Shown in pieces: positions 23,110 through 33,415 of a DNA stretch of 64,000 bases. The position numbers and the translations under genes are program-made. Every line of letters starts with the position of its first letter. Within the stretch, counting starts at the first letter, position 1. This stretch comes from Myxocyprinus asiaticus (Eukaryota > Chordata > Actinopteri > Cypriniformes > Catostomidae): positions 1,997,501-2,061,500 of the forward strand of contig NC_059388.1 of the NCBI RefSeq assembly GCF_019703515.2. Direction: 5' to 3'. The notes beneath the pieces are model-generated. The model was not told the origin of the DNA. It saw only the letters and a list, made by a program, of their open reading frames with translations, and did no database searches.

Positions 23110-24438
23110 TAAAGGATTATCAGTACGAAGAGCAATGGACTTGACTGAATGGTATGGTCGGGCCTTGGGCACTAAACTGAATAGGTGTAAGTCTGAGGCC
23201 CAGCTCTTCAGGCTGTGGGGGGAAGTAAACATAGGCGGACTTGACTTGGTTTTTAAAGAGACGGATTTCAAGATTTTAGGTGTTAAATTTGACAAAGGAG
23301 GAGGTGGATGTGACAATTGGACTGACTTGTTAGGGAAAGTTAGAAAAAAATGGTGTTTTGGGGACTAAGACAGTTGACAATAGAAGGCAAAGTTTTAATT
23401 TTAAAGCAGTTATTGTACCCTTGCTATTATTGGTTTGTTCTCTTTTTAGCCCTACAAGAAACTTTCTTTTAGACCTGGAGAGGGCAGTGTTTTACTACAT
23501 TTGGGGATCCAAGTGGGAACACCTGAAGAGGGAGGTTGTGAAGAAAAGGCTGGAAAATGGCGAGAAAGGCCTCCCAGATCCCCACCTGTTTTTAGCTAGC
23601 CACTTCACCACCCTTCACCTCAGCTATGCGGTGATGCCATCCAGAAAGAACAAGACTGCAGCCATGACCAGGATTCTGGATGGGGTCTTACTTAAGATCT
23701 CGGAAATTTTTAACAACAGATTTGAAAACCCCAGTGTCTATTAACCTTCCTAAGGAGTACAGTTTTATAAAGAAGTTTTTAAAGAAATACCTTTTAGAAC
23801 AACAAGGTGTCACCATTTTAACTAACCACAAGTCTCTTGTCTCTCTTATGCAGGACCGGGAACCTGTGAGTCCAGTTTAAGGCCTCACACTAGGCGAGGC
23901 CAAACAAGTTTGGAAAAACACTGCCCACCCCGCGCTCCAGAACAGGCACAAGGACTTGTCATGGATGGTGGCTCATAAGATCCTCTCAGTCAGGGCGGTT
24001 ATGCACTCCAGAGGCATGGCCAAAGATCCAACCTGCCCACAGTCCGGGTGCAATGCCCCGGAGACTGTAAGACACCTGCTTTGGGAGTGCGGCACTGCGT
24101 GGGACCTGTGGGCCACAACTGACCCCCTGATTTTCCCAAGCCTGCCAGCGGGTGGGGTCCAGATCGAGTATAAGCTCGCCATCCTTGGGGTAGGCCAGGG
24201 CTTGAAGGACCTGACACAACAGCAATTTTTCTCACACTGGCTCACACTCAACTGTACCAAGGATGCCATCTGGACCATCAGAAACCTGCTGGTGGGGAAA
24301 CGCATTACGGTCCCCCTCCACGTGAGCAAGCGACTTATAAAATCAATGCTGCAGGGGTACCGGGCATCATCATTCAGACGGGGGGACTGGGGTCACACAG
24401 AGAAGGTCCCGGCCGCCACCGTATTTGGCTGCCCGTAG
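23110..24438 (+). pseudogene. Keno-2 ORF2: RT end and C-terminal region
   Basis: This aligns with Keno-1 from RRAMDL (Keno-1 6336) to the stop at 24436-24438. Recognisable pieces are EWYGRALGTKLNR, KILGVKFDK, RAVFYYIWGSKWE, KRLENGEKGLPDPHLF, and the zinc-finger-like CPQSGCNAPETVRHLLWEC at about 24028-24084. Frameshifts occur near 23360 and 23740, with a stop at 23878. The YMDD/YADD active site is missing. Confidence 0.82.
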
Positions 24439-24830
24439 ATGCATCCTTACCACCACCGGCTACAGGAAAAGCGGGCCAGCGGGCTGGAGGAGAGGGGATC
24501 TCCACTGGGCGCAGAAGTGGTGGGCCGAGTGCCTGTCCTTGAAATTGGGGTGATGGCCAACTTAATAGGGACTCACCCTGGATTTGAACAACAGATGGCA
24601 TTTTAAATTGGCACACAGTTGTCTTATTATTTTATTTATTCTAAACTACATTGGTTTTAACACACATTTGAAAAACATGGACTTTTAAGCACAACACACA
24701 AAACATTTTTATTGTTTTATGGGTTTCTTAAATAATTTGAAGTCTTATTTTAAAACAATATGAAGTTGTGTTTATGTTTTTTAGGAGAAAAATAAAACAA
24801 ATTGTGTGAAAACATGTTGGAAAAAATATA
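24439..24830 (+). other. Keno-2 3' UTR
   Basis: Non-coding sequence homologous to Keno-1 7660-7900 at its start, then AT-rich. It ends at the TA dinucleotide (24829-24830) used by the Tc1-type transposon. No gene seen. Confidence 0.7.
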
Positions 24831-26324
24831 CAGGTGCATCTCAATAAATTAGAATGTCATGGAAAAGTTCATTTATTTCAGTAATTCAACTCAAATTGTG
24901 AAACTCGTGTATTAAATAAATTCAATGCACACAGACTGAAGTAGTTTAAGTCTTTGGTTCTTTTAATTGTGATGATTTTGGCTCACATTTAAAAAAAAAC
25001 CCACCAATTCACTATCTCAACAAATTAGAATACATCATAAGACCAATAAAAAAACATTTTTAGTGAATTGTTGGCCTTCTGGAAAGTATGTTCATTTACA
25101 GTATATGTACTCAATACTTGGTAGGGGCTCCTTTTGCTTTAATTACTGCCTCAATTCGGCGTGGCATGGAGGTGATCAGTTTGTGGCACTGCTGAGTTGG
25201 TATGGAAGCCCAGGTTTCTTTGACAGTGGCCTTCAGCTCATCTGCATTTTTTGGTCTCTTGTTTCTCATTTTCCTCTTGACAATAAACAATTCAGGTCTG
25301 GTGAGTTTGCTGGCCAGTCAAGCACACCAACACCATGGTCATTTAACCAACTTTTGGTGCTTTTGGCAGTGTGGGCAGGTGCCAAATCCTGCTGGAAAAT
25401 GAAATCAGCATCTTTAAAAAACCTGGTCAACAGAAGGAAGCATGAAGTGCCCCAAAATTTCTTGGTGAATGGGTGCAGTGACTTTGCACCCCAAATCATC
25501 ACAGACTGTGGAAACTTAACACTGGACTTCAAGCAACTTGGGCTATGAGCTTCTCCACCCTTCCTCCAGACTCTAGGACCTTGGTTTCCAAATGAAATAC
25601 AAAACTTGCTCTCATCTGAAAAGAGGACTTTGGACCACTGGGCAACAGTCCAGTTCTTCTTCTCCTTAGCCCAGGTTAGATGCCTCTGACGTTGTCTGTG
25701 GTTCAGGAGTGTCTTAACAAGAGGAATACGGCAACTGTAGCCAAATTCCTTGACACGTCTGTGTGTGGTGGCTCTTGATGCCTTCACCCAAATTCTTGAA
25801 TCAATTTTGCTTGACAATCCTCATAAGGCTGTGGTTCTCTCGGTTGGTTGTGCATCTTTTTCTTCCACACTTTTTCCTTCCACTCAACTTTCTGTTAACA
25901 TGCTTGGATACAGCACTCTGTGAACAGCCAGCTTCTTTGGCAATGAATGTTTGTGGCTTACCCTCCTTGTGAAGGGTGTCAATGATTGTCTTCTGGACAA
26001 CTGTCAGATCAGCAGTCTTCCCCATGATTGTGTAGCCTAGTGAACCAAACTGAGAGACCATTTTGAAGGCTCAGGAAACCTTTGCAGGTGTTTTGAGTTG
26101 ATTAGCTGATTGGCATGTCACCATATTCTAATTTTTTGAGATAGTGAATTGGTGGGTTTTTGTTAAATGCGAGCCAAAATCATCACAATTAAAAGAACCA
26201 AAGACTTAAACTACTTCAGTCTGTGTGCATTGAATTTATTTAATATACGAGTTTCACAATTTGAGTTGAATTACTGAAATAAATGAACTTTTCCACGACA
26301 TTCTAATTTATTGAGATGCACCTG
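24831..26324 (-). mobile_element. Tc1/mariner transposon, 1494 bp
   Basis: It is bounded by inverted repeats of roughly 200 bp starting CAGGTGCATCTCAATAAATT, and flanked by TA on both sides (24829-24830 and 26325-26326). The transposase gene runs on the minus strand in the middle. The element lies in the 3' UTR of Keno-2. Its ends are complete, but the transposase is broken, so it could move only if another element supplied the enzyme. Confidence 0.93.
25266..26061 (-). pseudogene. Tc1-type transposase, frameshifted and lacking catalytic Glu
   Basis: The intact-family start is the second methionine (MGKTADLTVVQK...). Frame 26061-25801 gives the paired-like HTH DNA-binding part (AKEAGCSQSAVSKHVNRKL). 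Frame 25817-25266 gives the DDE catalytic part, joined by one frameshift near 25810. The first catalytic Asp lies in VLFSDESKF (about 25614-25616) and the second in FQQDLAPAHT (about 25386-25388). After NSPDLN, where family members read PIENLWG, the sequence jumps to CLLSRGK and a stop, so a small deletion has removed the third catalytic residue (Glu). Confidence 0.9.
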
Positions 26325-26388
26325 TATAAACGTGGAAAAATGTGGATGTCAAAAAGAAATGGTGACAATAAAACTTTTCGAAAGAAAA

Positions 26389-26541
26389 TCTGTTCTTATC
26401 AGTTTAATATCTGATACGTCCCCTATCCGGGGACCATATATTACATTGATTTTTGGGCCTGGGAGATGGAAGCGGGGCTTGCTCCATCCACTCCACGTAT
26501 CAACTTGGTATTGCAGTACCTCCAGGCACAGTGCGCTCCCC
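26389..26541 (+). ncRNA. U2 snRNA gene 2, 3' half (interrupted)
   Basis: The sequence starts at U2 TCTGTTCTTATCAG directly after the AAAA end of Keno-2 and continues to the U2 3' end. Stem IIa shows paired changes (GTCCCC...GGGGAC). The stem-loop III core GTATTGCAGTACC is intact. At 153 nt this is the length expected for U2 from nucleotide 39 onward. Its 5' half is the degraded 14024-14050. Confidence 0.93.
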
Positions 26542-26560
26542 TTTCATGGGATCAAAATTT

Positions 26561-26577
26561 GTTATGAAAAGCAGGGA
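26561..26577 (+). terminator. snRNA 3' box of U2 gene 2
   Basis: GTTATGAAAAGCAGGGA is about 19 nt after the U2 end, matching the position and sequence of the 3' box of gene 1. Confidence 0.7.
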
Positions 26578-26938
26578 TCTTTGTTTACCAATAAAACAAG
26601 TGTCTGAGAGCGGGCAGGCAAATGAGGAAACTTTACTTTAGCTCTCGTTCAGGTGTTTTTTCGTACCCGTGAACGGACCGCTGACTCGTCGGCCAAGAGC
26701 GAATGGTATAGTGGTGCTGTCGCTCACTCCTGAGATCACAAACCATCACAAGGCAGAAAACTAATCCACAGACTTGGTAGCCTTAAAAGTTGGAATTGAA
26801 AGTTGATGTACATGCCTGTCTAATTGCAAAGCGCAGTCATGTACTGGGAGTTGTGGATCATTTGTTTGTATATGAGGTCAACATTGGTATGAATGGAAAA
26901 GAGGAGAATGGGTGCTCTGCCCTGAAGCCTGTGTAATT
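26578..26938 (+). other. U2-U1 intergenic spacer and U1 promoter
   Basis: This conserved flank also occurs downstream of U2 genes 1 and 3. It includes a tRNA A-box-like GGTATAGTGGTG (about 26704-26715). The part from about 26790 is shared with the region upstream of the second U1 gene. A PSE-like GTCAACATTGGTATGAATGG lies roughly 62 to 43 bp before the U1 start. No protein gene. Confidence 0.65.
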
Positions 26939-27088
26939 ATACTTACCTGGTATGGAAGACACTATGATCATGAAGGAGGTTCACCCAGCGCGAGGCTCGA
27001 CCATTGCACTTTGGCTGTGCTGACCCCTGCGAATTCCCCAAATATGGAAATCTCGACTGCATAATTTCTGCATCCGTGTTCTCCCTTG
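26939..27088 (+). ncRNA. U1 snRNA gene/pseudogene with 3' deletion
   Basis: It starts ATACTTACCTGG, the 5' splice-site recognition sequence, and follows vertebrate U1 through stem-loops I-III (CCATTGCACTTTGG; GTGCTGACCCCTG). Just after the Sm-site region (ATAATTTCTG) about 14-17 bases are missing compared with the 44120 copy. These form the 5' side of stem-loop IV (GGTAGTGGGGGACTGCG). Length is about 150 nt against 164. Loss of stem IV makes a stable U1 particle doubtful. Confidence 0.9.
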
Positions 27089-28087
27089 GTCATTCATTAA
27101 AAAAGAAAGCTATCACCGTTGTGTTCGTCGCGCTGTGCTGTCAATTGCTGTGCTTCCCCAACAGCGAACCTCGATGTTACTTTCTGTGCATACAAGATCG
27201 TTCATTTTGAACTGGTTGGACTTTAAGACAGCATAAAACAATTTTGAAAAACTTGCATTCCTTTAAACAATATTGTGAATCATAAGCAACGTTCCTGTAT
27301 CAGTAGCAGATACAGTTACCGTATATTTCTCGTTTGCATCTCTTTCTGTAGAAACGGAATCCTCCCTTTGCCCCAAATAGCTACTCTCAAAGCGGGGAAT
27401 ACAGGTTAAAGTGCAATTGACATGGCTCTGAGCTGGGGTGTGGATACAAGGCGCTGTTTTAATGTGGACGCATTCAAAAACAAATTAAAATGTAACATTC
27501 CCTCCATTGAAAAGAAAATCTTCCGTTGTCACAGATAATTTCAACGTGGGAAACATACACGTTAAAGTTCAATGTTGCTTTCTTTAACAACACCACAACA
27601 TGGAGTACATGCTGGCAACGGATTCCGTTTTCCCTCCAATCTTACTGATTGAGACATTGGGGAGGGGGGTGGGGATGCGTTGACAATGTTTATACTTCTT
27701 ACCCCTTTTACATGGAAAGGGAACGGTAACAGAACATAGTGGAGTGCACTCTACGGCATGACAACACCAAGGACAAATAATGATAATTGCTTTCTTTAAC
27801 AATGCCACAACATGAAGGAGTACATGCTGGCAACAGATTCCGTTTTCCCTCAAATCTTACTGATGTTAAGTTTAGTGGAAAAGTAAGTCAAATAACACTT
27901 GTATGAAAGCACAGGGAGGAAACAGACATTGGACATAATAAATACTGGGTAAAATAAAACTAAACACCAGGATGTGTGCTTAAATGTGAATGGGTCATAA
28001 AAAAAAAAAAAAATTAAAAAAAGATTTTCCGGCTTACAATTGATATTTTTAATCAGTTCAGTTTTTACCCATAAAAGCTGAGGGTAA
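27089..28087 (+). repeat. Array spacer downstream of U1 gene 1
   Basis: U1 3' flank and spacer also occur at 44284-44990. It holds one truncated exon-like subrepeat (27598-27650), a short copy of the U2 upstream block (about 27650-27782), and then the first exon-like subrepeat of the long spacer (27800-27885) ending in GTAAGT. The last three bases (TAA, 28085-28087) are the target duplication of the Harbinger insertion. No protein gene. Confidence 0.75.
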
Positions 28088-28450
28088 TGCCGAGTTTACA
28101 CTACACCATTTTAGGCCCGATTTTCACTCACCAACAGTTTTGTTGAGATCGCCAACAAAAGCCTGAAATCATAGGCAAATCAGAGCTCGCTCCCATGAGC
28201 GACGAATGCAATGTATGAATTATCAAAGATGCGATCTGAGAGAAGCGCCGATGTGTCACCGATGTCAGCGAGATATCTAGCATGTTAAATATCTGGACCT
28301 GTCTGCAATTCCAAATCACGCAATGTGAAATGTGTTTTGACTGAATACAACTGCAGCATTGACATACAGCCAATGAGAGAGCAAGAAACGGGGCACTGGA
28401 AATTTCAGTGGGAGGAGTCCTGATGTACCTGCAAAAGAACATCAACTAGC

Positions 28451-28622
28451 ATGGCTTCGATATCAAGAAAGTCTCATTGGACCAAAGAAATGGAGGAAAA
28501 ATTAGTGGAACATTGGCTGGAGCACCAGTGCCTATTGGATGTTTCCTCTGAACTGTACCACAACCGGGTGGAGAAAGAGATGAGTTAGAGAGAAATTGCC
28601 AATTCTCTTGGACAGTCAGGTA
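28451..28622 (+). pseudogene. MADF/Myb-like exon with stop
   Basis: ATG at 28451 opens a frame (KSHWTKEMEEKLVEHWLEHQ, then LYHNRVEKEMS, stop at 28586-28588, then REIANSLGQSG) resembling the first half of a MADF domain (a helical DNA-binding fold). It is followed by a donor-like CAG|GTAAGC at 28618-28626. MADF-like proteins accompany Harbinger transposases, which agrees with the ends of the surrounding element. The in-frame stop and the absence of further exons mark it as dead. Confidence 0.6.
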
Positions 28623-28639
28623 AGCAAATAGGTACATTT

Positions 28640-29756
28640 TTCAGTAGGTGATACTTTTTCATATTGTAATGAATCAAATATATGATGCTTGGAAGGCAGG
28701 GCCAGGAGGTCAAAGGCACTGTATGGACACCACTAGAGGTGCTCTGGGGTTAGAACATGCATACGTGGGGTTGTCCCTCAGTCTCCTAGTGTCCACTCCC
28801 CATAAGCTCCATTACAAGTGTCCAAAGAGTGTAATTTTGTCCCCTTACCTACTAGTCTTCCCAATGGTCTTCATCACATCCATAAAGTATCTACAGTGCC
28901 CCCTTGCCACCTAACCTTCACCATAGTCTTCCTCATGTCCATAGAATGCCTATTTGTCCCCTTACCTACTAAATAACACTTTTGCATGCCAGAGCCTCTG
29001 GGATGCCCACCGATGCCCATCGTCGCCACAGTTCGTGACGGGTGGTGCCTGGGCATGGGTTTTTGGTCGTTTATGGCACTTAATGTTTTTTGCCTGGTTT
29101 TCACTCGGTTTTGCCCCAGACCACATAGTGGGTGCCTGCTGTGCCCGCCCAGTGCCCTTTAAACCCATTTCTTTGACTTTTGACCAAAACGGCACCGAAA
29201 AGGCCACCCCCCTTAATATGTTGTCGAGGGACTCTCGAGGTGTCACCATGTCAAATTTGGGGTCTGTATGACCCCCCGGATGTGATGCACATGGGATGTA
29301 CCCTGGAAATCTATTTTAATTCAGATAGGCTTTCTGTGTACAGAGTGGTTTTGTTTGCAAATTATGCACTTTATTGAACTGCAAGTTTGATAAATACCAC
29401 TATTTGACTGTTCTGGGTGTAAAACAAGTGGTTTAGTTGAGAAAAGTCAGCTAGTTAGCTCAGAAGAGAGCACTTCCTGTGTTTTTGCCATAAGTGCCCA
29501 CCTGCAACTTAATTGACAAGCTCCACATAGGCTGTCCATGGACAGATGTTTTTACACAAAGTATAAATGTTTATGAATTGTAAATTGCATAAATGTGTTC
29601 AATGGGAAGCCCTGAGCTCCTTGCATTTGGTGTAATCCCAAAACTCATCCAAATAACTATAAATTATCTGATGAATGTACTGGTGCATTTAGGCCTCTCA
29701 GGCAGTCTGTCTTAGGTTTCTATGACAGACAGAGAGATATATTGAAAATAATGTCT
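28640..29756. other. Harbinger interior without recognisable gene
   Basis: It contains a two-unit direct repeat (about 28840-28900 and 28905-28970; both have TTGTCCCCTTACCTACT and CTTC-TCA..TCCATA) and one degenerate early unit of the long repeat that follows (from about 29235, GGGGTCTGTATGACC). Reading frames here lack any motif I recognise. Confidence 0.6.
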
Positions 29757-31010
29757 TAATATGTCGATAAGGGGCACTCGACATGTCAGCATGTGCAATT
29801 TGGGGTCTGTAGGACCTCAAGGAGCGATACTACAGTGCATCCCATGTGCAACTTGTTCCATTCATTTCCATAGGCTTTTCATGTACAGCACTTAGAGAGG
29901 TCTGATCGTCCCAAAATTGACATATGTCTCATCATGGTGCCCTGTTATGGTGTCCAGAGCTCTGCAGCCCTACAACCTTTTTTAATACTTAATTGGCCCA
30001 AAAATTGGACAGCGTCCACGGTCTGCTTATGGATTTTGCACTGTTTAAGTTGCAAGTGGGACGTCTAGAAATGGGGGTTCCAAAGGTCACAGGACCTTGA
30101 AATTTGAGATCCTCGAATGTCAGGGGGCCAAAAAAGGGCCCCAAAATATGGGGTCTCTAGAAACTTCCTGAGTGTAAATCCCAACACTACCCTAGTTGTC
30201 TCCAATCTAATTCAAGAGGCTCTGTTAAGCTTTGAGTGCAAGAGGCCTGTGTGAGAGAATCATGCATAAACTCTAAAAAAGACTTTTCCTCTATTCTAGA
30301 GCCTCGTGCTCTCGATATGTCTTTCAAGGGACATCGGGTTACCACTGTATGAAATGTGCTGTCTGTGGGACCTCTGGGCTCCCTGCCAGGGCGCATCCCA
30401 CGAGCAACTTATTCCATTCATTTCCATAGGCTTTTCGTGTACAGCACCTAGAAAGGCCCGATCATCCCAAAATTTACATATATGTCTTGTCACAGTGCCC
30501 TGTGTCAGTGTCCATAGGTCCGCAGCCCTGCGACCTTTATTAATACTTAATTGGCCCAAAAAGGGACAGCGTCAATGGTCTACTTATGGATTTTCCATTG
30601 TTTAAGTTGCAAGTGGGATGTCTAGAAAAGGGGGTTACAAAGGTCACAGGACCTTGACATTTGAGATCCTCGACTGTCAGGGGCCCCCGAATTGGGCCTC
30701 AGAATATGGGGTCTCTAGAACCTTCCTGAGTGTAAATCCCAACCCTACCCTAGATGTCTTTAATCTAATTCAAGAGGCTCTGTTAAGCTGTGAGTGCAAG
30801 AGGCCTGTGTGAGGGAATCTTGCATAAACTAAAAAAAAAGACTTTTCCTCTTTTCTAGAGCCTCTTGCTCTTGATATGTCGATAAGGGGCACTCGACGTG
30901 TCAGCATGTGAAATTTGGGGTCCGCGGGACCTCTGGGCACTCTGCCAGGGCCCATCCCATGAGCAACTTATTCCATTAATTTCTATAGGTAATTCGTGGA
31001 CACCCCTCAG
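29757..31010. repeat. Tandem repeat, about 552-bp unit, 2.2 copies
   Basis: The marker ATTTCCATAGGCTTTTC.TG recurs at about 29868 and 30419, and CCATCCCATG-type segments at about 29837, 30390 and 30950. The units share GGTCACAGGACCTTGA, GGGGTCTCTAGAA and AAGAGGCTCTGTTAAGCT. Spacing is about 550 bp. Similarity between adjacent units looks high. The repeat is non-coding as far as I can see. Confidence 0.85.
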
Positions 31011-31509
31011 AAAGCTCCAAATGACTCCAATTTGAAATCTATAGCTTCTCAGGGGCCCCTTAGACAGTGTGCAAAGTTTGAAGTCTGAATTAGTTTGTTA
31101 AGTGCTGTAGGTGCTACTGGTTGTTTAAATCTGTGTTAATATCAGAAATAATTAATAATTATTTCTTTAGTTATTAATTAATTGAATCTAACTCATTAAA
31201 ACCTCATATGGGGCTCCAGTAAATGTAGTGCGCTACGTTTAGGAGCGGGTTTGGTTATTAGCAATAAATAATAATTATCAAAGATAATTATTAAAATCAA
31301 TGGAACACTGATGAGAATCAATGTTAGCTTTTTCTAATCCTTTAAATCAACAATTATCAAAGATAAACGTTAATTGTTAACATCTGTGAAACATTAATTG
31401 AAATTAACACTAGCTTATTGATCATTCAAATTCAACAATCATCAAAGATAATTATCAATTATCAAAAATCAATAGAATATTAATAAGGATTAACATTGAC
31501 GGGGCACCA

Positions 31510-32671
31510 CCCTGGAATCAGGGACTAATAACCAGATAGTATAACAGTCTCAATATTAGATTGTTTTCGGGAAAAAAAAACAATGAATGAAGGCTTGAAT
31601 CCGAGCACTGACATCCCGTCAGCATGACACAGGTGTATGCAAAACAAACCAAAACACTTCTCTTTGTAATACAACAAAGTTTATTTATGCAGTAATATCA
31701 ATTAATAATTAATACAATGCAGTCAATAAACTTCCGACTTACAACTACAAACTAAACAGTGATATGATTAGATATGGAAATCAAAATAATCCTATAACAC
31801 GAGGGTGTGTGTGTGTGTGAGAGCAAGTGTGTGTGTGTAAGGAGGGATGCTCACAAAATGGCGGACGTGACTCTCGTGGAGAGTATGTGGGCAGAGAGAA
31901 ACCAGTCAATGGCGTCTACCAGTTACTGCGTGTATCCGCTTGTACGATAGCTTAGGGACAAAGCTGAGCTTTATCACGAAGCTATCTACTAGCCAAAACA
32001 TGTGTCCGAGAATGTTTGTGAGGGATTGCGCGTGCGTGTGTGTGTGGTTAGTACGAGAGAGAGAGAGAATAAAGTGACGGCCCCAAAGCCGGTTTCGTGA
32101 TCATGGGAGAGGAAGCAGCTGTTAGTTTATCACTCAGAGACGCGGTGGACGGCTAGTAAACTGTCCCGGTCTTTGATTCTTTAATGGATAAACTCAGTTG
32201 CCGGTCTCACCCGCGATGGCAGAAATGCACAACAGTCCAATGTGGTTGGACCACAATAAAGCAAATCAAATTCGTGATAATTAATACAGAGTATTAATAA
32301 TGAGCGGACATGGCGGTCCATAAACTGTACAAGCAATAACCTTGGTACACCAGAATAACACACTATAATATTCTATCTCTGCCCAGACGTAAACCTCTTA
32401 CTTGAATCGCATGAGGATGAAACTCCGACTCGGTTCCTCGAGGCTTGGGTGATGACGGGAGGCCGTTTCCTCGCTCTGTCGGCGGGCGGTACGGCTGCTG
32501 ATTCTCATCCAATAGGAGTTGAGAGTTCGATCCTTTAGTGAGCAAGGCTTCGTGGGATTTGTAGTCTGTTTTGGACTCCCTTTGTTTGATTTTGGCGCGA
32601 TTTTTATCAGTATAATTTATAACTTATGTGGAGGCCTGAATTGGTCTTCTGTCTGACTACATGAGGCCCAA
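31510..32671 (-). mobile_element. LTR-like repeat E (copy 1)
   Basis: This block recurs at 61462-63069 (same orientation) and 63596-64000 (opposite orientation). On the minus strand it starts TTGGGCCTCATGTA and has an AATAAA near its end (about 31685 on this strand). It ends near 31520, where TGGTGCCCCG follows, which could be a primer-binding site. Those are LTR features, so I read it as an LTR plus some leader of an old LTR retroelement. The termini are not a clean TG...CA, so the class is uncertain. A (GT)n stretch lies at about 31806-31838. Confidence 0.5.
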
Positions 32672-33415
32672 AAGTGCTTAAATGGCTGACTTGTGCACCT
32701 AAAATGACATTTCCAGAATATTTTTCTTGATTTTTTGAAATACTTCCCAATAGGTGAGAGACACACATTTTTTATACTTTGTTTATGAGGGCCCAAAGAT
32801 GAAGTATTCGTAGCCCCCAGGTCTTACGATCAAAATTAAGGTTATTTTCACCAGTTCATACAGGAAGTGCCCACCTGCAACTTATTTGACAGGCTCCAAG
32901 TAGGCTGTGAGTGGACAAACGTTTTTATGCAATAATATGCATTTTTATGAGTTTTAAATTGCATACATGTTAAGTGGTGTGTCCAGAGTATTATTCAAAT
33001 GGTTTTATTTAAACATATGCACCTAAATAATAAGTATGTCTTGAAAATGGATTGTCCAGAGACCACCTATCTGAGGCCCATCAAGTAAGTTGTACTTGGG
33101 AGACCATAGCTTAAAATCTCTTTCCAAACAGCATCCCACCTGCAACTTATTTGACAGGCTCCACATAGGCTGTCTGTTGACAGACGTTTTTGACATTGAA
33201 GTTATTGCAAAATGTTCTATGGTGTGTCCAGAGTGTTATTCTAATGGTTTTATTTAAAAATATGCACCTAAATAATAAATAATACAGGAATCCCTGTCGC
33301 CGATTCCTCGTGTAATTTGAAAACCCTACAACTTCCATGACAAGACAGACAGTTGTGTAATATGAACGGTACCACAATCCGACGCCTTTGAAAGTTGTGT
33401 AGTGTGTAGGAGGCA
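32672..33415. other. Right part of Harbinger element
   Basis: Mostly AT-rich DNA. It contains repeated short blocks (CTGCAACTTATTTGACAGGC at 32876 and 33140, also near 29508; TTATTCAAATGGTTTTATTT-type at about 32990 and 33236), then the right terminal sequence. No gene seen. Confidence 0.6.

Larger units (their letters stand above)
20358..23110 (+). mobile_element. Composite insertion, possibly piggyBac-like, with solo LTR
   Basis: Foreign DNA replaces about 750 bp of Keno-2 RT. The left edge reads TTAA|CCCTTACCAG, which fits a piggyBac-type target and end. I could not find a matching inverted right end, so the class is tentative. It contains a two-unit tandem repeat (20697-21118), a small exon-like frame (21453-21671) and a GC-rich LTR-like block (about 21867-22490). 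The remainder (22491-23110) is AT-rich with no supported gene. Confidence 0.45.
14051..26388 (+). mobile_element. Keno-2: U2-specific LINE broken by three later insertions
   Basis: This copy is of the same family as Keno-1. Its segments are 14051-15184 (5' UTR and ORF1), 18666-20357 (ORF1 tail, EN, linker), about 23110-24830 (RT end, C-terminus, 3' UTR) and 26327-26388 (3' terminus). They are separated by a DIRS derivative, a composite DNA-transposon/LTR insertion and a Tc1-type transposon. About 750 bp of RT, including the active site, is absent relative to Keno-1. The 3' end is AAAA directly before U2 TCTGTTC at 26389, the same junction as Keno-1. Confidence 0.85.
28088..33415 (+). mobile_element. 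Harbinger-type DNA transposon, 5.3 kb
   Basis: The ends are inverted (left TGCCGAGTTTACACTACAC; right, reversed, TGCCTCCTACACACTACAC), flanked by TAA (28085-28087) and TTA (33416-33418). The uninterrupted site is in this window: GAGGGTAAAACAG at about 12433-12445 in the homologous spacer. This proves the insertion and its limits. Inside are a MADF-like exon, long tandem repeats and an LTR-like block. I find no Harbinger transposase core, so it is non-autonomous or badly decayed. Confidence 0.8.

Noticed and set aside
20362..23110. Complete piggyBac transposon
   Set aside because: Only the left edge resembles one. No matching inverted right end with TTAA and no transposase core were found, so it is listed as a composite of uncertain class.
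28962..29271. Overlapping ORFs of about 100 residues on both strands in the Harbinger interior
   Set aside because: Neither strand shows transposase motifs (no DDE, no HTH), and the region is repetitive.
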